NCBI RefSeq assembly: GCF_014642875.1
Contig: NZ_BMJC01000001.1
Location: forward strand, 849,335 to 913,334
Direction of reading: 5' to 3'
DNA length: 64,000 bases
Origin: Puia dinghuensis
GTDB lineage: Bacteria > Bacteroidota > Bacteroidia > Chitinophagales > Chitinophagaceae
Shown here: one piece after another, positions 18,465 through 27,438 of the stretch
How the letters are laid out: each line of letters starts with the position of its first letter
Numbering within the stretch: position 1 is the stretch's first letter
The notes under the pieces: model-generated
What the model saw: the letters and a program-made list of their open reading frames with translations, nothing else
What the model was told of the DNA's origin: nothing
Databases searched by the model: none
Translations under genes and position numbers: made by a program

Positions 18465-20033
18465 TCAGATCCCAAAATCTTTTTCAAAACCGGCATTCAG
18501 CTCGATGCCTAATGCCCGGGAAAACCTGTTGCAGTAGTTGACAAAGGAAAAATCCCGGATGATGCGATGCAGTTGCCGGATATCCTCTGCAAAGATGCGG
18601 TCTTCGCTGGCAAATCCGACAAAATTCCGGACAAATTCATGCGCTGCTTCCAGGATGCCGCTGCTTTTCAGCGGGCGGCGGAATTCAATGGCCTGGCAGG
18701 CGCTCATCAATTCTATGGCCAGGATGTATTCCAGGTTGTCCAGCACCTGGCTCAATTTCCGCCCGCTGATGCTGCCCATGCTGACATGGTCTTCCTGGCC
18801 GAGCGAAGTGGGGATGCTGTCGGCGCTGGCCGGAAAGCAAAGGGTTTTATTCTCCGTGACAAGAGCGGCCGTGGTATACTGGGGGATCATAAAACCGCTG
18901 TTCAGGCCAACGTTGCGCATCAGCAGCAGGGGCAGCCCCCATTTACCTTCCAGCAGCAGGTAGCAGCGCCGGTCGGAGATGTTGCCGATCTCCGCCGCAG
19001 CCAGACAGGCGTAATCCAGGGGCAGGGCCAGCGGCTGACCATGGAAGTTTCCGCCGCTGATGGTATCGCCCTCTTCGAGGATGATCGGGTTGTCGGTGAC
19101 GGAATTCAACTCCACTTCCGTCAGTTGCCGCAGGTGTAGCCAGGCATTGCGCGAGGCGCCGTGAACCTGGGGCATACAACGCAGGGAGTAAGGGTCCTGC
19201 ACCCGGCCGCAATCTACATGGCTTTGCATGATCTCACTGTTGCCAAGCAAAAAGCGAAGGCGTTGGGCGACGAGGCTGTTGCCGGCATAGGGGCGCAGCC
19301 GGTGTAATCTTTCGTCAAAAGGCGCCTTTGTACCCGTAAGCGCTTCGAGGCTCATAGCTCCGATGATATCGGCGGCTTCCAGGCAATTATGCAGCCGTTG
19401 TACTCCCTTGACGGCGTAGGCGAGGATAAACTGAGTCCCATTGATAAGGGCCAGTCCCTCTTTTGGGCCAAGCTGCACCGGCGCCAGGCCATATTGCTCC
19501 AATACCTCGCGGGCTGGACGGCGGACACCCCGGTGAACCACTTCGCCAAGCCCGATCAGCGGGAGGAAAAGGTGCGACAACGGGGCCAGGTCGCCCGAGG
19601 CGCCCACCGACCCTTTTTCAGGAACCACGGGAATGACGTCTTCCTCCACATGCCAGAGCAGCCGCTGCAACGTTTCCCATTGTACCCCGGAATACCCTTG
19701 GGCCAGGGCATGGATCTTGGTGATCAGCATGATCCGGGCTATTTCGGTGGGGACGGCATCGCCCACTCCCACGCTATGACTTTGCAGGATCTTATGTTGC
19801 AGGATGCGGGTGTCTTCTTCGGATATCTTCGTATGCGCGAGTATCCCAAAGCCCGTATTGATACCGTACACCGTCTTCTGCCGGCTAACGATATCGGCCA
19901 CCTGCGCCTGGCTCGCCCTTATCCTTTTTTCGGCGGCGGGGGAAAAGCTTCCCCGCAGGGAGCCCGATGCCAGCCCGATGACGGTGCCTATTCCCAATAC
20001 ATCGCTGCCATACTGAAAGTTAGTTGTATTCAT
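18465..20033 (-). CDS. hutH: Histidine ammonia-lyase
   Basis: 522 aa from ATG 20033 (the TTG just upstream is less likely). It deaminates L-histidine to urocanate. [14 protein letters not shown] supplies the Ala145-Ser146-Gly147 triad that cyclises to the MIO cofactor, and YGINTGFG carries the conserved active-site Tyr. [24 protein letters not shown] and the FH(G)QP-type [13 protein letters not shown] are further family motifs. It is the first gene of the hutH-hutU unit. GGAG about 11 bases upstream can serve as ribosome binding site, and a TATTTTTG promoter box lies 18 bases before the ATG. Confidence 0.96.
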   Translation of the reverse strand: MNTTNFQYGSDVLGIGTVIGLASGSLRGSFSPAAEKRIRASQAQVADIVSRQKTVYGINTGFGILAHTKISEEDTRILQHKILQSHSVGVGDAVPTEIARIMLITKIHALAQGYSGVQWETLQRLLWHVEEDVIPVVPEKGSVGASGDLAPLSHLFLPLIGLGEVVHRGVRRPAREVLEQYGLAPVQLGPKEGLALINGTQFILAYAVKGVQRLHNCLEAADIIGAMSLEALTGTKAPFDERLHRLRPYAGNSLVAQRLRFLLGNSEIMQSHVDCGRVQDPYSLRCMPQVHGASRNAWLHLRQLTEVELNSVTDNPIILEEGDTISGGNFHGQPLALPLDYACLAAAEIGNISDRRCYLLLEGKWGLPLLLMRNVGLNSGFMIPQYTTAALVTENKTLCFPASADSIPTSLGQEDHVSMGSISGRKLSQVLDNLEYILAIELMSACQAIEFRRPLKSSGILEAAHEFVRNFVGFASEDRIFAEDIRQLHRIIRDFSFVNYCNRFSRALGIELNAGFEKDFGI

Positions 20034-20050
20034 CAAAAGTTATTCTCCAA

Positions 20051-20058
20051 CAAAAATA
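20051..20058 (-). promoter_or_regulatory. -7 box of the hutHU promoter
   Basis: Minus-strand TATTTTTG fits TAnnTTTG and would give a leader of roughly 10-12 bases that keeps the GGAG site. No clear -33 TTTG is present at the expected distance, so the promoter may be weak or activator-dependent. The site also borders the end of the regulator gene transcribed from upstream. Confidence 0.45.
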
Positions 20059-20086
20059 ATTGGTTTTTACCTACTTGGGCGCCAGG

Positions 20087-20842
20087 CTATTTTAACAACC
20101 GGCGCAGAAATTCTTCCCTGCGGCGGCTGGCGACTTCGATGACACTGCCATCTTCCATCACCACAGAGCCTCCCCTGCCCTTCTGGTATTTTTGGATCCT
20201 GGCAAGATTGATGATATGGGAGTTATGGATGCGGCAAAAGATGGCCTCCGGGAGCACATCTTCATAATCCTTTATGGTCCGCGTTGCGACTATAGACTCA
20301 CCATTGCAGAGGTTGATAGTCGTATAGTTGCCCTTGGCCTCGAAGCGGAGGATATCCTGCACCGGGACAAAGGTCAATCCGGTGATGGTAGGGATGGCCA
20401 TTTTTTGCTGCGACAGCTGCAGCATGCCCACATTCTCCAGCAATATCTTCATTTGCTGGGCGAGGTCCTGCGACATCGGCTTTTCCTGTACCCTGTCGAT
20501 GGCATTGCGCAGGTCGTCGATGTCCACCGGCTTGAGCAGATAATCCACGGCGCTATACTTGAAGGCCCTCACCGCGTAGTTGTCAAAGGCCGTCACGAAG
20601 ATCACCTGGAAATCCAATGGCTGCAACTGGTTAAGCAGATCGAATGCATTCCCCTGGGACATCTCGATATCCAGCAGGACAAGATCGGGTTTACATTCCC
20701 TGATAAGCGTCCTGGCGGATTCCACTCCATTTGCGGTGCCTACGATGCTTACCTGCTTGCAATAGGTTTCGAGGAGGCGTTGCAAGACTCTGATACTGTC
20801 GATCTCATCATCAATCAAAACTGTTCTGATCATATTAGTCAT
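20087..20842 (-). CDS. LytTR-family response regulator (copy 1)
   Basis: 251 aa. A receiver domain (residues ~6-120) has the acidic pocket LIDDE, phosphoacceptor Asp58 in LLDIEM, Thr in VTAFD and Lys in YLLKPV. It is followed by a LytTR DNA-binding domain (~150-250) with FEAKGNYTTI and FCRIHNSHIINL. It should be phosphorylated by the kinase immediately upstream, whose last 8 bases overlap this start. An ATG three codons in (20833) matches the start of copy 2 and is an equal candidate. It is the last gene of the long minus-strand chain. Confidence 0.93.
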   Translation of the reverse strand: MTNMIRTVLIDDEIDSIRVLQRLLETYCKQVSIVGTANGVESARTLIRECKPDLVLLDIEMSQGNAFDLLNQLQPLDFQVIFVTAFDNYAVRAFKYSAVDYLLKPVDIDDLRNAIDRVQEKPMSQDLAQQMKILLENVGMLQLSQQKMAIPTITGLTFVPVQDILRFEAKGNYTTINLCNGESIVATRTIKDYEDVLPEAIFCRIHNSHIINLARIQKYQKGRGGSVVMEDGSVIEVASRRREEFLRRLLK

Positions 20843-23750
20843 TTTCTGCGAAAAGGTGAAACAAAGGAAATTCTATGACCACACGGGTACCCGTCGCCTG
20901 ACCGGCATCATCTTCCAGGTCGACGACCTCGATACGAATCGGATCACTATACTTGGCATTCATCATCCGTACCCGGTCGGCCGTGAGAGACATACCCTTC
21001 GACTGGTATTCAATATGCTCCCGGGTCTTAAAGGCGGCCGCCCTTTTGCGGCCGATACCATTATCTTCTACAATAACGAACAGGCAGTTTGCGGAGCTTC
21101 GAAATTTGATATGAATGTACCCCCTTCCTTCCAATTTATGACGAAGACCATGGCGCATGCTGTTTTCCACATAGGGTTGGATCAACATCGGCGGAACGAC
21201 ATACGGACCTCTGTTCAGTTCGGGATCTGCTTCAATGTAATAATCCATTTTTTCTTTGAACCGGAGCTTTTCGAGGGAGAGATAGCCCGACAGGTAGTCG
21301 ATCTCGTCGGCTAAAGGGATGAAATCCTTTATGGAGTTCTGTAAGGTCGACCGGATAAGCCGTGAGAAACCGGCGATATATTTATTGGCAGCAAAAATAT
21401 CCTGGTCGAAGATGTATTGCTGGATGGAGTTGAGACAATTGAAAATAAAATGCGGGTTCATTTGCGCCTGCAGGGCCATATGCTCCAATTCAGACATCCG
21501 CCGGTTGATCTTTTCTGCTTCTTTTTGCCGGTTGCGGATCTGCCGGATAAGCAACGAAACCAAGAGCCAGGTCAGCAGCAGGAATGCCGCCAATACCAGG
21601 AGATAGAGCCAAACAGATTGCCACCAGGGTGTCGCTACGGTAAATCGTAACGACAGGACACCGCTTTTCAACCCAAACTTATTGACGGCTTGCAACTGGA
21701 GTTCATACTTGCCGGATGGCAGCGTAGGATATTCCAGGAAAGTCTCTTTCGTCTCCCGCCAGGTACTGTCAACACCCAGCATGCGATAGTGATAGGTAAT
21801 ATCTCCCGCCGACCGGTAGGAAATGGCTGCAAATTCCAGCCGGAGAAACTTGTCTTTATAGGGAATGGACAGGGATGCCGTGTCATCTATCTTGTTCCTG
21901 TTCTCATTGAATACGGACAAAAGATGTAACCGGCAGTCCTCACTCACATTCGGCTTCGATGCATCGAAAAAGCTGAGCCCGGCAGGCGTCCCCACATATA
22001 CCATCGAACTGTCCGCGTAGACAACATTGATGATATCCGAAGGCAGCCCGTCCTTTGACGTGTATTGTGTGATGGGATACCCCGGTTTGTCCAGCCGGAT
22101 AACATTCAGCCCCTTGTCCGTACCCACCCAAAGCCTTTCGCCTTTCAGGAAAAGGTTTCTGCAGATATTGCTCGTAAGCCCCTGTTGCCGGGTGAGGGTT
22201 ACGATGACACTATCGTTGCGGTAGCCGAGGACCCCGCCACCACCGGAAGCGACCCATATCATGCCGGTGCTTTCACCTGCCATGGCGGTGATGCGCTGGC
22301 GGAAAAATGCAGCTTTTCCACCCAGATAGCTTACCGAACGGTCGGGATGCACCCGGTACAACCCGTTGAGCGTCCCGATATAAGCAGTATCGTACCGGGC
22401 AAAGACAGCAGTCGTTCTTTCCCGCCAAAGGGTATCGATTATCCTCAAGCTACGTCCGGAAAACACTGCCGCACCCCAGTTGTAGCCGACAAGCAGATCA
22501 CTGTTGGCTTTCTTACAGACCGACTTGATACCACCCGGCCTATTTGTTATTTCACGAAAGGTCTTCCGCCCCATCCACACGAAACCATAATCCGAACCAT
22601 ATATCAGTTTGTCACCGACGGTGTCGATAAATAATACCCGGTTACTATAGTTCGTGGTAACCGGGTTGTTCGTCAGCCGCAGATCAGGCATATGGAACCC
22701 GAATAACAAATTCTGGTTATTCCCAACCCAGATATCGTTGCCGATCCGGACAATGGCATGGATCGAGGAGTATTTACCAGCGCTGGACGGTATGGTGATC
22801 GTTCTGATATTGGAGTTCAATCGATAGATGCCCTGTCCCATTGTACAGAACCAAAGATCACCCGATTCATCCCTGAATTCCCTGGAAACCGGTAGTCCCG
22901 GCAAATACTGTTTGCTTTCCCCTGAATATAAATTATACTGCAGGGCGCCGGTGGTTTTATTGGTAAATAGCAGGCTATCCTCCAGGATGCAATAGAAAAT
23001 ATGCCTATAGGGCTTACCTTCGAAAGGAAGACGTATCTCCCGGCCATCCGCGAGGGAATGGATGACGAATTCGTCCAACGATCGCCGGGCCACCAGCCAG
23101 CTGGGGCTTAAGGCGACGAGGGGCGCTATGGAATCCCGGATTTGTGTCTGAGCGATACGCCGGAAATGGGTCCCTGTCAACTCGTAAGCCGTCCCCTGCA
23201 CCTGGATATTAAAATTGCCCGCCCTGCTGCGGCTGGCCACAATACAATTCCGGATGGGTCGCCCGTCGACCGAGTCTAATCGCAACGCGTGGCCTTGCGT
23301 ATCGATGACACAGAGGGAAGTCTGTTGCTGGATCAGGATATCGCCCGCAGCATCTTCCGCAAAATTGTAGGTAACCCCTTCCAGGGTTAATTTCCGCAAT
23401 ACGGAGTCATTATCCTGGTTATGGATCTTACCCTTATAATAATAACAAACAGATTTCCGGAAAGGCGCCATCCATACCCGGCCCTTTGAATCCCCGAACA
23501 GCTGAATGATCTCGATGTCCGGAAGACCATCGTCGGTAGTAAAATTCTTGAAATGTGTACCATCGAACCGGCTTACGCCCGTTTCGGTACCTACCCAGAT
23601 GAACCCGTCCTTATCCTGCGTAATGCAATATACCGTAGAACCTGCCAACCCATCCTGGATATCATAATGGTTGTAACTGTATTCCTGGCCCATAGCCGGC
23701 CAGTAACAGAACAAGAGGAAAGCAAGGATCATCCGGCAATTGCGGCTCAT
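20835..23750 (-). CDS. Beta-propeller/Y_Y_Y sensor histidine kinase (copy 1)
   Basis: 971 aa. A signal peptide (1-21) precedes a large periplasmic region of Reg_prop repeats (GLAGSTVYCITQDKDGFIWV, GLTSNICRNLFL, GLPSDIINVVY), a Y_Y_Y domain (~650-705, ISYRSAGDITYHYRMLG), and one transmembrane helix (~710-735). The cytoplasmic part is a LytS-type His_kinase domain with NPHFIFN (His767) and an HATPase with VENSMRHGL and EDNGIGRKRAA. The layout is that of sugar- or envelope-sensing propeller kinases without a fused response regulator. It starts 7 bases after kinase copy 2 and overlaps regulator copy 1. Part of its sensor region is almost identical in DNA to copy 2. Confidence 0.93.
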   Translation of the reverse strand: MSRNCRMILAFLLFCYWPAMGQEYSYNHYDIQDGLAGSTVYCITQDKDGFIWVGTETGVSRFDGTHFKNFTTDDGLPDIEIIQLFGDSKGRVWMAPFRKSVCYYYKGKIHNQDNDSVLRKLTLEGVTYNFAEDAAGDILIQQQTSLCVIDTQGHALRLDSVDGRPIRNCIVASRSRAGNFNIQVQGTAYELTGTHFRRIAQTQIRDSIAPLVALSPSWLVARRSLDEFVIHSLADGREIRLPFEGKPYRHIFYCILEDSLLFTNKTTGALQYNLYSGESKQYLPGLPVSREFRDESGDLWFCTMGQGIYRLNSNIRTITIPSSAGKYSSIHAIVRIGNDIWVGNNQNLLFGFHMPDLRLTNNPVTTNYSNRVLFIDTVGDKLIYGSDYGFVWMGRKTFREITNRPGGIKSVCKKANSDLLVGYNWGAAVFSGRSLRIIDTLWRERTTAVFARYDTAYIGTLNGLYRVHPDRSVSYLGGKAAFFRQRITAMAGESTGMIWVASGGGGVLGYRNDSVIVTLTRQQGLTSNICRNLFLKGERLWVGTDKGLNVIRLDKPGYPITQYTSKDGLPSDIINVVYADSSMVYVGTPAGLSFFDASKPNVSEDCRLHLLSVFNENRNKIDDTASLSIPYKDKFLRLEFAAISYRSAGDITYHYRMLGVDSTWRETKETFLEYPTLPSGKYELQLQAVNKFGLKSGVLSLRFTVATPWWQSVWLYLLVLAAFLLLTWLLVSLLIRQIRNRQKEAEKINRRMSELEHMALQAQMNPHFIFNCLNSIQQYIFDQDIFAANKYIAGFSRLIRSTLQNSIKDFIPLADEIDYLSGYLSLEKLRFKEKMDYYIEADPELNRGPYVVPPMLIQPYVENSMRHGLRHKLEGRGYIHIKFRSSANCLFVIVEDNGIGRKRAAAFKTREHIEYQSKGMSLTADRVRMMNAKYSDPIRIEVVDLEDDAGQATGTRVVIEFPLFHLFAEND
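21709..22214 (-). repeat. High-identity tract shared with kinase copy 2 (member A)
   Basis: It aligns without gaps to 24629-25134 at a constant offset of 2920. In the 480 bases 21721-22200 I counted 23 differences by eye (about 95% identity). It codes for the end of the propeller and most of the Y_Y_Y domain. Confidence 0.85.
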
Positions 23751-23757
23751 CTAATTT

Positions 23758-26688
23758 TTATTTCTCTGCGGGTTCATAAAATAATGGGAATTCCAGCACC
23801 ACCTGCGTGCCCGCCGCCTCTCCCCCGGCATCTTTCAGATCGGTGACGGATAGGCGGATATTGTTGTTGTATTTTGTATTCAGCATGCTGATGCGGTCCC
23901 CGGTGAGGGACATCCCCTTCGATTGGTATTCGATATGTTGCGGGGTCTTGAAGGTTGCGGCCTTCTGCCGGCCAATACCGTTGTCTTCTACGATCACCAC
24001 CAACCCGGCGTCCGCCTTCTTGAACCGGAGCCGGATAAGGCCCTGGCCATCCGTCTTATGGCGGAGACCGTGTCGCATACTATTCTCTACAAAGGGTTGT
24101 ATCAGCATAGGTGGCAGGACATAGTCGTCCTTGTCAATGTCAGGGTCTACTTCTATAAGATAATCCATTTTCTCCTTAAACCGCAACTTTTCCAGTGACA
24201 GGTAGGTATTGAGGTAGCTGATCTCATCGGAAAGAAGGATAAAGGAATCGGTTGAATGTTGCAAGGTACTCCGGACAAGCCGGGCAAATCCGGCGATATA
24301 TTTATTGGCCGCATAAATATCCTGGGAAAAGACATAATGCTGGATAGAGTTGAGACAATTGAAAAGAAAGTGAGGATTCATCTGTGCCTGGAGGGCTACG
24401 CGTTCGGCATCCACGATCCTCGCGGTGAGTTGCATTTTTTCGTCCTGCCTGCGCCGGATGGTCCGGATACGCCAGGAAACCAGCAACCAAACCAGCAGGA
24501 GGAAGACTGCCAGGCAAAGCAGCCTGAACCATGTCGTCAACCAGAACGGGGTGGCGACGTCAAAGGGCAAGGTCAGCAGCGGGCTGCTGATGCCAAATTT
24601 GTTCACAGCCGACAATTGAAACACGTAATTGCCGGATGGCAGCGTGGGATATTCCAGGAAAGTCTCTTTCGTCTCCCGCCAGATGCTGTCAAGACCCAGC
24701 ATGCGATAGTGATAGGTAATATCTCCTACCGACCGGTAGGAAATGCCTGCAAATTCCAGCCGGAGAAACTTGTCTTTATAGGGAATGGACAAGGATGCCG
24801 TGTCATCTATCTTGTTTCTGTTCTCATTCAACACGGACAAAAGACGTAACCGGCAGTCCTCACTCACATTCGGCTTCGACGCATCGAAAAAGCAGAGCCC
24901 GGCAGGCGTCCCCACATAAACCATCGAACTGTCCGCGTAGACAACATTGATGATATCCGAAGGCAGCCCGTCCTTTGACGTGTATTGGGTGATGGGATAC
25001 CCCGGTTTGTCCAGCCGGATAACATTCAGCCCCTTGTCCGTACCCACCCAAAGCCTGTTGCCTCTCAGGAACAGGTTTCTGCAGATATTGCTCGTAAGTC
25101 CCTGTTGCCGGGTAAGGGTGACGATGACGCTATCCTTCCTGTAGCCGATGATGCCACCATCATAAGAGGCGATCCATAGCATGCCCGTACTGTCAGCCGC
25201 CATGGCAGCAATGCGTTGTTGGAGGAATCGGGTCTTCTCTCCAAGGTATTTAACCGAACAGTCGGGATCTACCCGGTACAACCCGTTGAGCGTCCCGATA
25301 TAAGCAGTATCGCGCCGGGCAAAGACAGCAGTCGTCCTTTCCCGCCAAAGGGTATCGATCAACCTCAAGCTACGTCCGTCCAACAACGCCGCACCCCAAC
25401 TGAAGCCGACAAGCAGATCGCCATTGGCTTTCTTACATATCGATTTGAAGCCGCCGCCTATTGCCGCATTGAGATTAGTCGCCTTCCGGCTTATCAGCGA
25501 CACACCAAAATCCGAACCGATAAGCCACCTCTCGGCGACAGTGTCAATAAAAAGGATACGGTTCTTGAAATTCGGCCGCGGACTACGATCTTCCACCTTA
25601 AGATTCCGTACATTGACACTGAGCAGCGAATTATGGTCATCCCCGATCAAAAGATCATCACCAAACAGGCTGATGGCATGAATAGAAGGGTTGTTGGTGC
25701 GACCAGTGTGGATGGGTATCATTCGGATATTGGAATTCAACCGGAATATGCCCTGCCCCATCGTAGAGAACCAAAGGTTGCCCGATTCGTCTCTGAATGC
25801 CCTGGATACCGGCTGGCCTGGCAGCAATCGTTTGCTCTCGCCGGTGTAGAGATTATATTCCAGGGCGCCGGTAGCTTCATTGGTGAAGAGCAGGCTGTCC
25901 CCGACGAGGGAAAAAGCGATGTGCTGAAAGTAGGGACGTGCCCATGTGCGGTTCATCTCCCGGCCATCCCGGAAGGAGTGTATGACACATTCGTACCTCG
26001 GTGATATCCATAATACCCAGTCCCTGTTCATGGCGACCATATTTGGAGAGGCATAGTCCTTTTGAATGGCCATCGAGGAAACGGGCCTGAACCTATTCAC
26101 AGTCAATTCGTAGACCTGTCCCGCCATCTCGATATTGAAATGACCCGACCGGCTGCGGCAGGCGGCTATACAATCCCGGATGGGCCGGCCATTTATGGAA
26201 TCGTATCGTACCGCACGTCCCTGGTTGTCGATCACATAGAGGGAGGTGCGCTGTTGTATCAGGATATCACCGGCAGCATCCTCGGCGAAATTATCGACGG
26301 TTTCCCCCAGATGCAGCTGTCGTAACACCGGATCATTCTTCTGATCGTGGATCATGCCCTTATAATAAAAGCACACCGATTTCCGGAAAGGCGCCATCCA
26401 AACCCGGCCCCTCGAATCTCCATACATCTGCAGCACTTCAATATCCGGCAGACCATCTGCGGTAGTGAAATTCCTGAAATGCGTGCCGTCGAAACGGCTG
26501 ACGCCTGTTTCGGTGCCCAACCAGATAAACCCATCCCTGTCCTGGGTGATACAGTATACAGTAGACCCAGCCAGGCCATCCGGGACATTATAGTGCGTAT
26601 AAGTGTATTCCTGGCATAAGCCTGAACAGCAGGCCAGGAGCAGCACAATGATCAACGGGCAGGCAATTCGGTTCAGCACAGGTGACAA
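23758..26688 (-). CDS. Beta-propeller/Y_Y_Y sensor histidine kinase (copy 2)
   Basis: 976 aa if started at the TTG at 26688, three bases after the regulator copy 2 stop; a GTG three codons later is an alternative, and no ATG is suitably placed. The signal peptide has a CC pair (LLLACCSGLCQ). Domain order equals copy 1: Reg_prop repeats, Y_Y_Y, transmembrane helix, His_kinase with NPHFLFN (His773), HATPase with VENSMRHGL and EDNGIGRQKAA. The catalytic residues look intact. It lacks its own dedicated regulator gene, sitting between regulator copy 2 and kinase copy 1. Confidence 0.9.
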   Translation of the reverse strand: MSPVLNRIACPLIIVLLLACCSGLCQEYTYTHYNVPDGLAGSTVYCITQDRDGFIWLGTETGVSRFDGTHFRNFTTADGLPDIEVLQMYGDSRGRVWMAPFRKSVCFYYKGMIHDQKNDPVLRQLHLGETVDNFAEDAAGDILIQQRTSLYVIDNQGRAVRYDSINGRPIRDCIAACRSRSGHFNIEMAGQVYELTVNRFRPVSSMAIQKDYASPNMVAMNRDWVLWISPRYECVIHSFRDGREMNRTWARPYFQHIAFSLVGDSLLFTNEATGALEYNLYTGESKRLLPGQPVSRAFRDESGNLWFSTMGQGIFRLNSNIRMIPIHTGRTNNPSIHAISLFGDDLLIGDDHNSLLSVNVRNLKVEDRSPRPNFKNRILFIDTVAERWLIGSDFGVSLISRKATNLNAAIGGGFKSICKKANGDLLVGFSWGAALLDGRSLRLIDTLWRERTTAVFARRDTAYIGTLNGLYRVDPDCSVKYLGEKTRFLQQRIAAMAADSTGMLWIASYDGGIIGYRKDSVIVTLTRQQGLTSNICRNLFLRGNRLWVGTDKGLNVIRLDKPGYPITQYTSKDGLPSDIINVVYADSSMVYVGTPAGLCFFDASKPNVSEDCRLRLLSVLNENRNKIDDTASLSIPYKDKFLRLEFAGISYRSVGDITYHYRMLGLDSIWRETKETFLEYPTLPSGNYVFQLSAVNKFGISSPLLTLPFDVATPFWLTTWFRLLCLAVFLLLVWLLVSWRIRTIRRRQDEKMQLTARIVDAERVALQAQMNPHFLFNCLNSIQHYVFSQDIYAANKYIAGFARLVRSTLQHSTDSFILLSDEISYLNTYLSLEKLRFKEKMDYLIEVDPDIDKDDYVLPPMLIQPFVENSMRHGLRHKTDGQGLIRLRFKKADAGLVVIVEDNGIGRQKAATFKTPQHIEYQSKGMSLTGDRISMLNTKYNNNIRLSVTDLKDAGGEAAGTQVVLEFPLFYEPAEK
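24629..25134 (-). repeat. High-identity tract shared with kinase copy 1 (member B)
   Basis: Partner of 21709-22214. Outside the tract the two kinase genes are clearly more diverged, particularly in the membrane region and the first part of the propeller, which suggests recent gene conversion rather than uniform recent duplication. Confidence 0.85.
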
Positions 26689-26691
26689 TGG

Positions 26692-27438
26692 TTATTTCAA
26701 TAATTTACTCAGGAATTCCTCTCTTCGGCGGCTGGCGACTTCGATAACGCTGTCGTCTTCCATGATAACCACCCCGCCCCTCCCCTTCTGGTAGGCTTTG
26801 ATCCGGGAAAAATTGATGATATGAGCAGTGTGGATGCGGAAGAAGGTCGCCTCCGGCAGAATATCCTCATAGTCCTTGATCGCCCGTAAAGCCACGATGG
26901 ATTTGCCGTTGTTGAGATAGACTGTAGTACGTTTTCCGATAGCCTCCAGGCGAATGATATCCTGCAGGGGGACAAAGATCAGACCGCTGACAGTAGTCAG
27001 CGCTATTCTTTGCTGGGCTAACTGAAGGTCGCCGAAATTCTCCAGCAGTATCTTCATTTGCTGCGTCAGATCCTTTACCCCCGGCTTCTCCTGGGCCCTG
27101 ACGATCGCCTTTCGCAGGTCGTCGATATTGACGGGCTTGAGCAGGTAATCGACCGCACTGTATTTAAAGGCCCGGATAGCATAATTATCAAAAGCCGTGA
27201 CAAAGATGATCTTGAAGTCCACCGGCTGCAACTGATTCAGCAGATCGAAGGCGTTACCCTGTGACATTTCGATGTCCAGCAAGGCGAGATCGGGTTTCGT
27301 CTCCCGGATCATCCCGATGGCCTGTTCCACCCCGGTGGCCTTGCCGACAATACTCACCTGCGGACAATATGTCCCCAGCAAGGTCTCTAACGTTCTGATA
27401 CTATCCACTTCGTCATCTACCAAGACGGTTCGGATCAT
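26692..27438 (-). CDS. LytTR-family response regulator (copy 2)
   Basis: 248 aa, ATG at 27438. The receiver domain has VDDE, Asp55 in LLDIEM, FVTAFD and YLLKPV. The LytTR domain has LEAIGKRTTVYL and FFRIHTAHIINFSRI. It is clearly paralogous to copy 1 (same DYLLKPV, IEVASRRREEFL ends). It overlaps the end of kinase copy 3 by 26 bases, which gives the cognate pair kinase 3/regulator 2. DNA-contact loops differ between the two regulators, so they may bind different promoters; this is inference. Confidence 0.93.
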   Translation of the reverse strand: MIRTVLVDDEVDSIRTLETLLGTYCPQVSIVGKATGVEQAIGMIRETKPDLALLDIEMSQGNAFDLLNQLQPVDFKIIFVTAFDNYAIRAFKYSAVDYLLKPVNIDDLRKAIVRAQEKPGVKDLTQQMKILLENFGDLQLAQQRIALTTVSGLIFVPLQDIIRLEAIGKRTTVYLNNGKSIVALRAIKDYEDILPEATFFRIHTAHIINFSRIKAYQKGRGGVVIMEDDSVIEVASRRREEFLSKLLK

